Part shown: piece after piece, positions 6,378 through 13,597 of the stretch
Layout: each line of letters opens with the position of its first letter
Position numbering within the stretch: the stretch's first letter is position 1
The notes under the pieces: model-generated
What the model saw: only the letters and a program-made list of their open reading frames with translations
Told to the model about the DNA's origin: nothing
Databases searched by the model: none
Program-made: the position numbers and the translations under genes
Assembly (NCBI GenBank): GCA_035570275.1
Contig: DATMNI010000266.1
Coordinates: 1-17,941 of the forward strand
Reading direction: 5' to 3'
Length of the DNA stretch: 17,941 nucleotides
Source: DATMNI01 sp035570275
GTDB taxonomy: Bacteria; Acidobacteriota; Terriglobia; Bryobacterales; Bryobacteraceae

Positions 6378-8455
6378 CCGCGCCCCAACCGCTCCGTAAC
6401 CGTCGCGGCTCTGATCCGAGCCGCGCGCGTAAGCAAGCGGTTTCTGATGGTTGCTCTGGTCCGAGCCGTCGCGTTTCTGGTCCGAGCCGCGCGCGTAAGC
6501 AAGCGGTTTCCCGCATTGCCGCCCTGGTGTCAGCGTTGGTTGCAGCGGCCACAATCGGCTGCCACCACTCGGCGGCCCACGGTAAGAGAGTCATCGTTCT
6601 TGGCGTGGACGGGATGGATCCCGGCTTCCTCGAACGTCATTGGAACGCATTGCCCGGTGTTGCTCATCTTCGTGACACCGGCGGTTTCCGGCGGCTCCGG
6701 ACCACCACGCCTCCCCAAAGCCCAGTGGCCTGGTCGACGTTCATTACGGGCCTGGACCCGGCCCAGCACGGCATCTTCGACTTTGTGCACCGCGATCCCA
6801 AGACCATGCAGCCCTACTCGTCAATGAGCCGGATGGACCCGCCCCGCTTCAAGCTGCCTCTTGGTCCTTACCTGCTTCCGATTTCCGGAGCCCGGTTCAC
6901 GACGCTGCGTCAGGGCCAGGCCTTCTGGCAGATGCTGGCGGATCGCCATATTCCGGTCGCCGTCATTCACATGCCCACCAACTTTCCGCCGGTAAAGGTG
7001 GGGGAGGCTCTGGCGGGGATGGGCACGCCCGACATGCGCGGGACCCAGGGCACCTTCACATACTTCACTGACGATCCGGAGGAACTGACCCGCAACGTGC
7101 CGGGCGGGCGCATCGTCAAGGTTCACGCGGAGCCGTTCGCAGGCGGCCCGGCAGGCGGCCCGGCAGCCGGAGCGGCAGGCGGCCCGGCAATCGGAGAGAC
7201 CGCGCGATTCATCCTGCCGGTGGAGGGGCCTCCCAACGTGCTCCGCAAGGATTTGCGATTCGCTACGGTGGACCTCCTGGTGGAGGTCGATGCGGAACAC
7301 CGCGCGGCCCGCTTATCGATGGGCGACCCGGTTGCGGTCGTCAACCAGGGGGAGTGGTCGGACTGGCTGCCCGCGCATTTTCCGCTGCTGGGATGGTTTG
7401 CCGGCGCGCGGGGAATGTTTCGGGTCTACGCCAAGGAACTGCATCCGCGCCTGGCGATGTATGTAACTCCGGTCAATATCGACCCGCGCTCCCCGGACCT
7501 TCCCATTTCGGCTCCGTCTTTTTACAGCCGCGATGTCGCCCGCGACGTCGGCCCGTTCTACACGCAAGGCATTGCCGAGGACACGGCGGCTCTTCGCCAG
7601 GGCGTCCTGACGATGGAGGAATTTGCGCGGCAAAGCGCCCTGGTGCAACGCGATGAGCTGAAGCTTCTGCGCCATTCGCTGGAGCATTTTCGCGAAGGGC
7701 TGTTGTTCTTTTACTTCTCCTCCATCGACCAGAATTCGCACATGCTCTGGGGGAAGCACGAACCCGAGTTGCTCGCCGTCTATCGCGCCGTCGATGGCGC
7801 CATTGGCGAGGTGATCAGCCGGTTTCCAGACGCGGATATCATTGTCATGTCGGACCATGGCTTCAACTCCTTCGATCGCAGCGTGAACCTGAATACCTGG
7901 CTATGGCAGCAAGGCTTTCTCGCCTTGCAGGGGCCGCCCTCCAGCGATGATGAGATGTTCGCCAACGTGGACTGGTCCAAGACGCAGGTCTATGCCCTCG
8001 GGTTGAACGGCCTGTACCTGAACATCGCCGGGCGGGAGAAGAACGGCATCTTGCATCGCGGCGCCGAGAGCCAGGCGGTTATGAGGAAGCTCGGTGAAGA
8101 ATTGGGCCAGTTTCGCGATCTTGCGGATGGGCGTCAGGCGGACGGGCGTCAGGTGGTCGAAGTGCTTTCCCCAACCCACGCGGAGCTTGGCCCGGATATG
8201 ATCGTGGGCTATGGCCGCACGTACCGCGGCTCCTGGCAGACAGCTCTGGGTGCGGTGGGCCCGGGGGTGCTGGAGGATAATTCGGATGCCTGGATCGGCG
8301 ATCACTGCATCAACCCCATCGATGTGCCCGGCGTGCTGTTGAGCAATCGAGCCCTGCGCGCCGTCGATCCCGGATTGAAGGATCTCACGGTCACGATCCT
8401 CGGCCTGTTCGGTGCGGGCCCCGGCGCGGGAATGACCGGTAGGAGCGTATTCTAA
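6374..8455 (+). CDS. Lipoprotein of the type I phosphodiesterase / nucleotide pyrophosphatase family
   Basis: This is a 693-residue protein from GTG 6374, which overlaps the upstream stop as GTGA and so points to translational coupling. It is the only in-frame start that leaves positive charges before the hydrophobic stretch RIAALVSALVAAATIG. Cys63 in ATIGC could be the lipidation site. Residues 70-690 form an alkaline-phosphatase-superfamily domain: metal Asp79 in GVDGMDP, nucleophile-position Ser116 in PPQSPVAWSTFITG, SSIDQNSH near 450, and SDHGFNSF with Asp494 and His495. Such enzymes cleave phosphodiester or phosphomonoester bonds; the substrate is unknown. The first 50 residues are largely encoded by a dispersed repeat. 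Two in-frame tandem duplications occur later in the gene (7139-7186 and 8123-8152). Stop and next ATG share a base (TAATG). Confidence 0.9.
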   Translation: MTAPQPLRNRRGSDPSRARKQAVSDGCSGPSRRVSGPSRARKQAVSRIAALVSALVAAATIGCHHSAAHGKRVIVLGVDGMDPGFLERHWNALPGVAHLRDTGGFRRLRTTTPPQSPVAWSTFITGLDPAQHGIFDFVHRDPKTMQPYSSMSRMDPPRFKLPLGPYLLPISGARFTTLRQGQAFWQMLADRHIPVAVIHMPTNFPPVKVGEALAGMGTPDMRGTQGTFTYFTDDPEELTRNVPGGRIVKVHAEPFAGGPAGGPAAGAAGGPAIGETARFILPVEGPPNVLRKDLRFATVDLLVEVDAEHRAARLSMGDPVAVVNQGEWSDWLPAHFPLLGWFAGARGMFRVYAKELHPRLAMYVTPVNIDPRSPDLPISAPSFYSRDVARDVGPFYTQGIAEDTAALRQGVLTMEEFARQSALVQRDELKLLRHSLEHFREGLLFFYFSSIDQNSHMLWGKHEPELLAVYRAVDGAIGEVISRFPDADIIVMSDHGFNSFDRSVNLNTWLWQQGFLALQGPPSSDDEMFANVDWSKTQVYALGLNGLYLNIAGREKNGILHRGAESQAVMRKLGEELGQFRDLADGRQADGRQVVEVLSPTHAELGPDMIVGYGRTYRGSWQTALGAVGPGVLEDNSDAWIGDHCINPIDVPGVLLSNRALRAVDPGLKDLTVTILGLFGAGPGAGMTGRSVF
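6411..6510. repeat. AYARGSD-type dispersed repeat, two full units and a fragment
   Basis: Two 34-base units, 6411-6444 and 6477-6510, start with CTGATCCGAG and CTGGTCCGAG and are otherwise identical through GCAAGCGGTTTC. A shorter fragment, CTGGTCCGAGCCG, sits at 6455-6467. On the minus strand the units read KPLAYARGSDQ, a peptide I recall as recurrent in spurious ORFs of acidobacterial genomes. The unit-to-unit offset is 66 bases, a multiple of three, so both read PSRARKQAVS in the plus-strand gene. They lie inside the 5' coding part of the phosphodiesterase gene. Confidence 0.8.
7139..7186. repeat. 12-base tandem repeat inside coding sequence
   Basis: Four consecutive units of GCAGGCGGCCCG occur. 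Units 1, 2 and 4 are identical, and unit 3 is GCAGCCGGAGCG. A degenerate fifth begins at 7187. They encode AGGP-type tetrapeptides, a flexible Ala/Gly/Pro stretch inserted in a loop of the phosphodiesterase domain between conserved blocks. The length is a multiple of three, so copy number can change without breaking the frame. Confidence 0.9.
8123..8152. repeat. 15-base in-frame tandem duplication
   Basis: GCGGATGGGCGTCAG is followed directly by GCGGACGGGCGTCAG, duplicating the pentapeptide ADGRQ. The only difference is a synonymous Asp codon change. It lies in the distal part of the phosphodiesterase gene, after the second metal-binding motif. Confidence 0.88.
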
Positions 8456-9001
8456 TGCGCTTGCGCCACTGGCTTGGTATTGCAGCCTCCTCGCCCGGTC
8501 CGCATTCGCGCAGCAGCCGTTCTTCGATCGCACACACCTCTCCAAGGTCTTCGGCGAAGCCCGGCATTACCGCATCCTTCTCCCACCCACTTATGAGACC
8601 AGCGGCAAACGTTACCCCGTGATCTACTACTTCCACGGGCACAGCGACCGTTACACGGTGGAGCAGCACGATAACGGGACTGACACGATTCCCAAAATGG
8701 CGGACCGGGTGGCGAAACACGATGCCATCGTCGTCTGCGTGGATGGTTACGTCGCCTCCGAGTACACCGAGTTTTACGGCGGCTCTCCATGGGACCTCCT
8801 GGAACCAGGCGGGGATCGCGACTTTGGCCCCTACTTTCTGGAACTGGTCCAGCACATCGATTCGACCTATCGCACCTTCGCCGACCGCCGCCACCGCGCC
8901 ACATCCGGCTTGAGCATGGGCGGCTTCATGACCTCTACTTGAGCGCCCGATATCCGGACCTGGTCGGCAGCGCCGCTCCGTCCATCTTGTATCAGACCTG
9001 A
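8455..9001 (+). pseudogene. Esterase (PF00756-like), two frameshifts and lost C-terminus
   Basis: ATG 8455 overlaps the upstream stop (TAATG) and begins MRLRHWLGIAA. The frame then shifts near 8480-8490; the next frame continues LLARSAFAQQPFFDR, completing a signal peptide, and runs through YPVIYYFHGHSDRY, VVCVDGYVASEY and the nucleophile motif GLSMGG to 8942. A second shift near 8931-8936 restores LYLSARYPDLVGSAAPS, which stops at 8999-9001. Each break is repaired by adding one C (GCC-CTC and ACC-CTC). Intact esterases of this fold continue well past this point to the catalytic acid and His, both missing here. It would once have been a secreted carbohydrate esterase co-translated with the gene before it. 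Sequencing error could explain the shifts but not the missing 3' part. Confidence 0.82.
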
Positions 9002-9011
9002 CTCCCCCCGC

Positions 9012-9040
9012 TTGACAGTGCGGTGAAGGCTTGTTACGCT
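9012..9040 (+). promoter_or_regulatory. Candidate sigma70-type promoter for the TonB receptor
   Basis: A perfect -35 hexamer TTGACA at 9012-9017 is followed after 17 bases by TACGCT at 9035-9040, which shares the first two and last bases of the consensus -10. It lies between the decayed esterase and the receptor start at 9077, so a 5' leader of roughly 30 bases would remain. It suggests the receptor is transcribed on its own as well as, or instead of, from the upstream genes. Confidence 0.5.
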
Positions 9041-9076
9041 CATCACAAATTTACCGTGTAGGTTAGGGGGTGACTC

Positions 9077-12000
9077 GTGCTTTCGTCCGCTTTCTTGCGA
9101 CTCTTCAGCAAGCCGGCGATGTTATCCGCCCTGCTGGCTGTTCCCTTAGCGGCCCAAACCGGTCTCGGTGTGGTTCGCGGCACCGTGCAAGACGCCACCA
9201 AGGGTGTCATACCTAAAGCCAAGGCTATCCTGAACGATACGGCGACCGGAATCGAACGCGTCACCGCCACGAATTCGGATGGCATCTACGACTTCGAAAG
9301 TGTTCCGGTGGGGCCGTACAAGCTGGTGATCGAAGCACCCGGCTTTAAGAAGTGGGAGGGCACGCTGACGGTGCAGGCCGGCCAAACCGTATCGATCGAT
9401 CCCGCCATGGAGGTCGGCAGCCTGGCGAATACGGTGGAGGTCAGCGGCGCCGCGACCATGATTGAGACCCAGGGCGGCCAGGTGAGCGACGTCAAAGATG
9501 CCCTTACCATCCACAACCTGCCCCTCAACGGGCGTCAGATTTCCACCCTCTTCGATTTAACGCCCGGTGTGGTGGGCGGCGCCAACCCGCGCACCAATGG
9601 GATGAAGGTGGGATCCACGGAGATGGTTCTGGACGGTATGTCTTATGTGGACCGCTTTGGCGGCGGGATATCGCGCGTGCAGCCAGGCCTCGATACGGTG
9701 CAGGAATTCCGCGTGGAGACTGCCGGTTCCGGCGCGCAGTTCTCGCGTCCCGCCACCATCGAGATGGTCACCCGGAGTGGCACCAATACGCTTCACGGCG
9801 CGGGCTTCGAGACCTTTCGCTCTAACGCGGATGGGCTGCGCGCCCGCCAGCGTCAGGACGGCAACACTGCCGCCAAATACATCCGCAACGAATATGGCGG
9901 CTATCTGGGCGGTCCGGTGTGGATCCCCAAACTCTACAACGGCAAGAACAAGACCTTCTGGTTTTTCGATTATGAAGGCCTGAAACAGCGCCAGAACCAA
10001 TTTGCCAAGACGGCTGCGCCGACAGCGGCAATGTGGAATGGCGATCTCAGCAGCATCACCGATGCCGACGGCGATAAATTCACCGTCTACGACCCGGCCA
10101 CCACCTCCGGGGCCAATGGAGTGCGGTTGCCGTTTCCCAATAATGTGATTCCGGCCAGCCGCATCAGCCAGACCGCCAAGACCTTTCAGACCATCACCCC
10201 CACGCCGAATATCGCCGGCAACCTGAACCCGTGGACCGACCAGAATTTTCAGGCATTCTATTCCGTGCCGCAGGATCAATACAGTTGGACCATCAAGATC
10301 GACCAGACGTTTTCGGCGAAGGACAGTATCTCGGGACGGTTCACCAGTTCCCCCTACACGAATTCACAAGCTGGCGGCCGCTTCGGCTTTCCTCCGGTAG
10401 GCTGCACGAACTGCGGCGGCACGAAAGAAGAGGATGCCAAGGTCCGCTCCTCGTATATCCGCTGGAACCACGTGTTTTCGCCGACCTTGCTGAACGAGTT
10501 GCAACTCTCCGCGCATCGCTCGCCCACCCACTATGGCACGTTGGGCGACAGCACCAATTGGGCGAACAAGCTGGGGCTGCCGAACCCGTTCGGCGTGACC
10601 GGCTGGCCCACGGTCTACGCCGCAGCCGACTCGAGCGATCCCTTTAACAACATGCTGTACTACGGCGGCTGGGACGGAGACAACAATCACAAACAGAACT
10701 TGACTTCGTTTCAGATTGACGACAATGTCACCTGGGTCAAGGGTAAGCACACCATCAAGTTCGGATTTAAAGGACGTCAGGAATACAACAACGTCGAAGA
10801 GTTGCAGCAGGCCGAAGGCTCCCACAGTTTTTACGCGGATTGGACGCAATTGTACGATCCGTCGGCGCAGGCAGCCGCGCCCTTCACGGGCACCGGTTTC
10901 GGCAGCCTTCTGCTGGGCCTGCCTACCGCCCTGAGAAACCAGTACAACCGCGGCTTTTTCTACTTCCGGCAGAAGGAATTCGGCTTTTACGTCGACGATA
11001 CATGGAAAGTGACTCCCAGGCTCACGGTCGGGCTGGGGCTGCGCTGGGACCACTGGAACCCATACAAGGAGAAGTACGACCGGCTGGTCAATCTGGATCC
11101 GGCGAACCTTACGGGGTTCACGGTCATTAGTCCGCATAACACTTCGCTCGATACCATCCCGGGTGTTCCGCCTGGAGTGTTAGCCTCCTGGAAACAGCGC
11201 GGGCTATCGTGGGTGACGGCCAATTCGGTGAGCGGTTTTCCCGGCGCTCTGATCCCGCAATACTGGAAAGACTTTGGCCCCAGGCTCTCTCTGGCCTACC
11301 AGATCAGCAACAAGGTTGTTTTGCGCGCCGGGTACGGAATGTTCTACTGGCCCATGCCTCTTTCGCAGATTCTGCAGGGCTCCCGGACCAATCCGCCGTT
11401 GAACCTTGGATTCACCAACCGCGTGGGAGACAAGAACGGCGCGGTTCCGAATTACGCTCTGCTGAACGCGCCCGCCGCCAGCGATACCCTGCCCAATGCA
11501 ACCGTCGACATTACCGGTATTGCGGGCATCGGGACCACCTCGCAAGGCATCTGGGTCTTTGATCCCCACAACTGGGCGGACAATCGGATCCAGCAGTGGA
11601 CCGTCAGCCTGGAGTATCAGCTGCAGAAGGACACCGCCCTTAGGTTGAGCTACATCGGCAACCACGGCAGCAACCTGGAGCAGCGCGTGGCCTTGAACCA
11701 GCCGATATCGGCATGGAATTACCAGACGCAAACCGGGCTGCAGGTTCAGCCGGGCGCCGCCGGAGGTGACGCGCGGCGCGCGGACCCCAACTGGAACCCC
11801 ACCATGGTTTCCCACGTGGGCTATTCCAATTCGACTTCGTTCCAGGCGCAACTGCAGCACCGCTTCTCAAACGGGCTGAGCCTCCAATGGTTCTACGTCT
11901 ACAGCCACATCCTGACCACTACCGATGCCGGCGGGTTCAGCGACGGTTCCGACGGCGCCCTGGCGGTTCAGAATTCGGATATTCTCGGCAATCCAAACCT

Positions 12001-12709
12001 GTCCTTGAGCCAGCGGCTGAAACTGGTTTACTTCAACACCGGCTCGGTTCCGCCACACCTGATTAGTTGGAACGGTATATACGAGTTGCCGTTCGGCAGG
12101 GGGAAACACTTCGGCAGGGGTGTGTCCAAAGCGGTCAACGAGCTTGTAGGCGGCTGGCAGGCGGCGTTCATCGGTACCTGGCGGAGCGGGTTCTGGATGG
12201 GCGTGACCGGCAACGACTATCTGTTCGGCAATCCGTCGCTCGACCCCAGCCAGCGCCTGACAATGACCATCTTCGGACAAAATCAGTTGCTCTATTTCAA
12301 GGGCGACTTCACTCCGACGGCGGCCACCAATGTCGACCTGGCCAAACTGGAGGCCCTGGTTCCGGTGGATCGTTCGCAGCGCACTTTGAGACCGCTCGGC
12401 ACGGGTTTCAACAACCGGCTTCCGTTCACCCTCGCCAATGGCCAGGTGGTGCAAACCTCGATCACGGACAATCTGAGCTGGAATTCGCGCAACTTCTTCC
12501 AGGGCCCACGTTCGTGGAGCGCGGATGCATCGATCTTCAAGTATTTAGGCTTTACCGAAAAACTGAAACTGCGGCTGTCGGGTGACTTCTTCAACTTCCT
12601 GAATCACCCCAACAACCTGAATCCGAATACGACCACAGGGCTGATCAATCTCAGCCAGCAGGCCAACGATCCGCGCATCATTCAGATCGGGGCACGATTG
12701 GAGTTCTAG
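9077..12709 (+). CDS. Oar-like TonB-dependent outer-membrane receptor
   Basis: This is a 1210-residue protein. GTG 9077 is preceded by AGGGGGTGA (9065-9073), one base off the full anti-Shine-Dalgarno match. A signal peptide ends near residue 26 (AVPLAAQ). Residues about 30-110 are a carboxypeptidase-regulatory-like beta-sandwich (VRGTVQDATKGVIPKAKA, then DGIYDFESVPVGPYKL). Residues about 120-250 are the plug, with LPLNGRQ, VLDGMSYVDRF and EFRVETAGSGAQFSRP. The rest is a beta-barrel ending in ARLEF with a terminal Phe, the usual outer-membrane assembly signal. This architecture is expanded in Acidobacteriota, where it is taken to import large substrates with TonB/ExbBD energy. The ligand is not readable; the adjacent hydrolases suggest a saccharide. 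No anti-sigma partner is present in the window. Confidence 0.95.
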   Translation: MLSSAFLRLFSKPAMLSALLAVPLAAQTGLGVVRGTVQDATKGVIPKAKAILNDTATGIERVTATNSDGIYDFESVPVGPYKLVIEAPGFKKWEGTLTVQAGQTVSIDPAMEVGSLANTVEVSGAATMIETQGGQVSDVKDALTIHNLPLNGRQISTLFDLTPGVVGGANPRTNGMKVGSTEMVLDGMSYVDRFGGGISRVQPGLDTVQEFRVETAGSGAQFSRPATIEMVTRSGTNTLHGAGFETFRSNADGLRARQRQDGNTAAKYIRNEYGGYLGGPVWIPKLYNGKNKTFWFFDYEGLKQRQNQFAKTAAPTAAMWNGDLSSITDADGDKFTVYDPATTSGANGVRLPFPNNVIPASRISQTAKTFQTITPTPNIAGNLNPWTDQNFQAFYSVPQDQYSWTIKIDQTFSAKDSISGRFTSSPYTNSQAGGRFGFPPVGCTNCGGTKEEDAKVRSSYIRWNHVFSPTLLNELQLSAHRSPTHYGTLGDSTNWANKLGLPNPFGVTGWPTVYAAADSSDPFNNMLYYGGWDGDNNHKQNLTSFQIDDNVTWVKGKHTIKFGFKGRQEYNNVEELQQAEGSHSFYADWTQLYDPSAQAAAPFTGTGFGSLLLGLPTALRNQYNRGFFYFRQKEFGFYVDDTWKVTPRLTVGLGLRWDHWNPYKEKYDRLVNLDPANLTGFTVISPHNTSLDTIPGVPPGVLASWKQRGLSWVTANSVSGFPGALIPQYWKDFGPRLSLAYQISNKVVLRAGYGMFYWPMPLSQILQGSRTNPPLNLGFTNRVGDKNGAVPNYALLNAPAASDTLPNATVDITGIAGIGTTSQGIWVFDPHNWADNRIQQWTVSLEYQLQKDTALRLSYIGNHGSNLEQRVALNQPISAWNYQTQTGLQVQPGAAGGDARRADPNWNPTMVSHVGYSNSTSFQAQLQHRFSNGLSLQWFYVYSHILTTTDAGGFSDGSDGALAVQNSDILGNPNLSLSQRLKLVYFNTGSVPPHLISWNGIYELPFGRGKHFGRGVSKAVNELVGGWQAAFIGTWRSGFWMGVTGNDYLFGNPSLDPSQRLTMTIFGQNQLLYFKGDFTPTAATNVDLAKLEALVPVDRSQRTLRPLGTGFNNRLPFTLANGQVVQTSITDNLSWNSRNFFQGPRSWSADASIFKYLGFTEKLKLRLSGDFFNFLNHPNNLNPNTTTGLINLSQQANDPRIIQIGARLEF

Positions 12710-13012
12710 CTTCTAGCGAGGCTCTGTGTCAGACCGAAAGTGTTCTTCACCGCAGAGACGGTAGAGACACTCGCATGCTGACGCTGGGAAGCCTTTGAAG
12801 ACGGTTGAGGCCGGGACCTTTACCTACCGCTGCGTGGCGATAGCCCACCATGTCTCGGCTTCCTCAGCGCACCAACCTGACGTATACAGCGGCAACCCTA
12901 CCTGTGTCAAGGCATGCGTCAGTGCCTCTTCTCGGCGACTTCCCCCGCGTCTCGGCGGGTGGGGCGGGCCATCGGTTTCTGTGGCCTGCCTGCCGCACCA
13001 AAAGTGTGAGCT
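12710..13012. other. Convergent intergenic region with no gene seen
   Basis: About 300 bases separate the stops of the receptor and the minus-strand block. A plus-strand frame is open from 12795 to 13190, but its product has no recognisable motif, overlaps the better-supported minus-strand gene and has no ribosome binding site. A short stretch near 12748-12760 (CACCGCAGAGACGG) resembles an interspersed motif seen in many environmental genomes. No convincing intrinsic terminator (stem plus T-run) was found for either direction. Confidence 0.6.
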
Positions 13013-13597
13013 TCATTTTACGTTCCCCTGGGGATCCAACTGCCTCTGGCTTGCCACCTCCACCACCGCTACGATGTCGCCCAGGCTGTCATACGCCGGC
13101 GCCAGTACCGATACCCAGCCGGGTTTCTGCGCCACCGTGACGCGCCGGCCCGTATCGAGCACCGTCTTCATTTCCGGAATCATGTTCTGATAAAGGGCTC
13201 CCCACGGCCAGAACTGGCTCAGCTCGTTGGCGTTCCGGATCACCACGCGAATCTTATCGGGATGGCCGGGAACGGGCATCCAAACGTTGGCATCGGCGGG
13301 GAACGAGACCAGGCGCGAGATGCGGATCAGGGTTTTCTTTATCGTGTCGAACGCATCGTAATTCACTTCGTAGTTGTCGCCGGCCAGAAACCGGTCCTTG
13401 GGATCGTTGCGCAACATATAGTCCATGGCGCGCGCGGTTACGATCTTGCCGCAGACGTCGCCATCCACCATGACGCTTGCTACGCGCGCGGCGTCGTCCA
13501 GTTCGCGAGTGAATCGATCGTCGCGATCATCGGCGGCGAGCGCTCCGGACACTGCCAGGCACGCCATCAAAATGAGCTTCACTTGACCTGTTTTCAT
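13013..13597 (-). CDS. Small secreted protein, possible Cache-like ligand-binding domain
   Basis: This is a 194-residue protein. ATG at 13597 is preceded by GGGGAGGT with good spacing and overlaps the upstream stop as ATGA, so translation is coupled to the GH123-like gene. A signal peptide ends near residue 21 (SGALA before ADDRDD). The rest is one soluble domain with no membrane helix. The C-terminal part, VTVAQKPGWVSVLAPAYDSLGDIVAVVEVASQ, has the shape of a Cache sensor strand pair (a turn, then GxIVAVVEV). The middle part, FWPWGALYQNMIPEMKTVLDTG, is aromatic-rich. If it is a free Cache domain it could bind a small ligand in the periplasm, for example a product of the neighbouring glycosidases. 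No catalytic motif is visible, and the function is an inference. Confidence 0.85.
   Translation of the reverse strand: MKTGQVKLILMACLAVSGALAADDRDDRFTRELDDAARVASVMVDGDVCGKIVTARAMDYMLRNDPKDRFLAGDNYEVNYDAFDTIKKTLIRISRLVSFPADANVWMPVPGHPDKIRVVIRNANELSQFWPWGALYQNMIPEMKTVLDTGRRVTVAQKPGWVSVLAPAYDSLGDIVAVVEVASQRQLDPQGNVK

Noticed and set aside
6447..6827. ATG 6447 as an alternative start giving a basic, hydrophobic N-terminus
   Set aside because: It is in a different frame from the phosphodiesterase domain and ends without any conserved motif.
8480..8940. Programmed ribosomal frameshifting in the esterase
   Set aside because: There is no slippery heptamer or clear stimulatory structure at either break, and the protein also lacks its catalytic C-terminus, so decay is simpler.
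12944..12959. CCCGC-GTCTCG-GCGGG hairpin as terminator between convergent genes
   Set aside because: Only five paired bases and no T-run on either strand; hairpins of this size are common in DNA this rich in GC.
12795..13190. Open plus-strand frame of 131 codons between the receptor and the minus-strand genes
   Set aside because: It overlaps the better-supported minus-strand secreted protein, has no ribosome binding site or recognisable motif, and looks like a shadow of GC-rich sequence.
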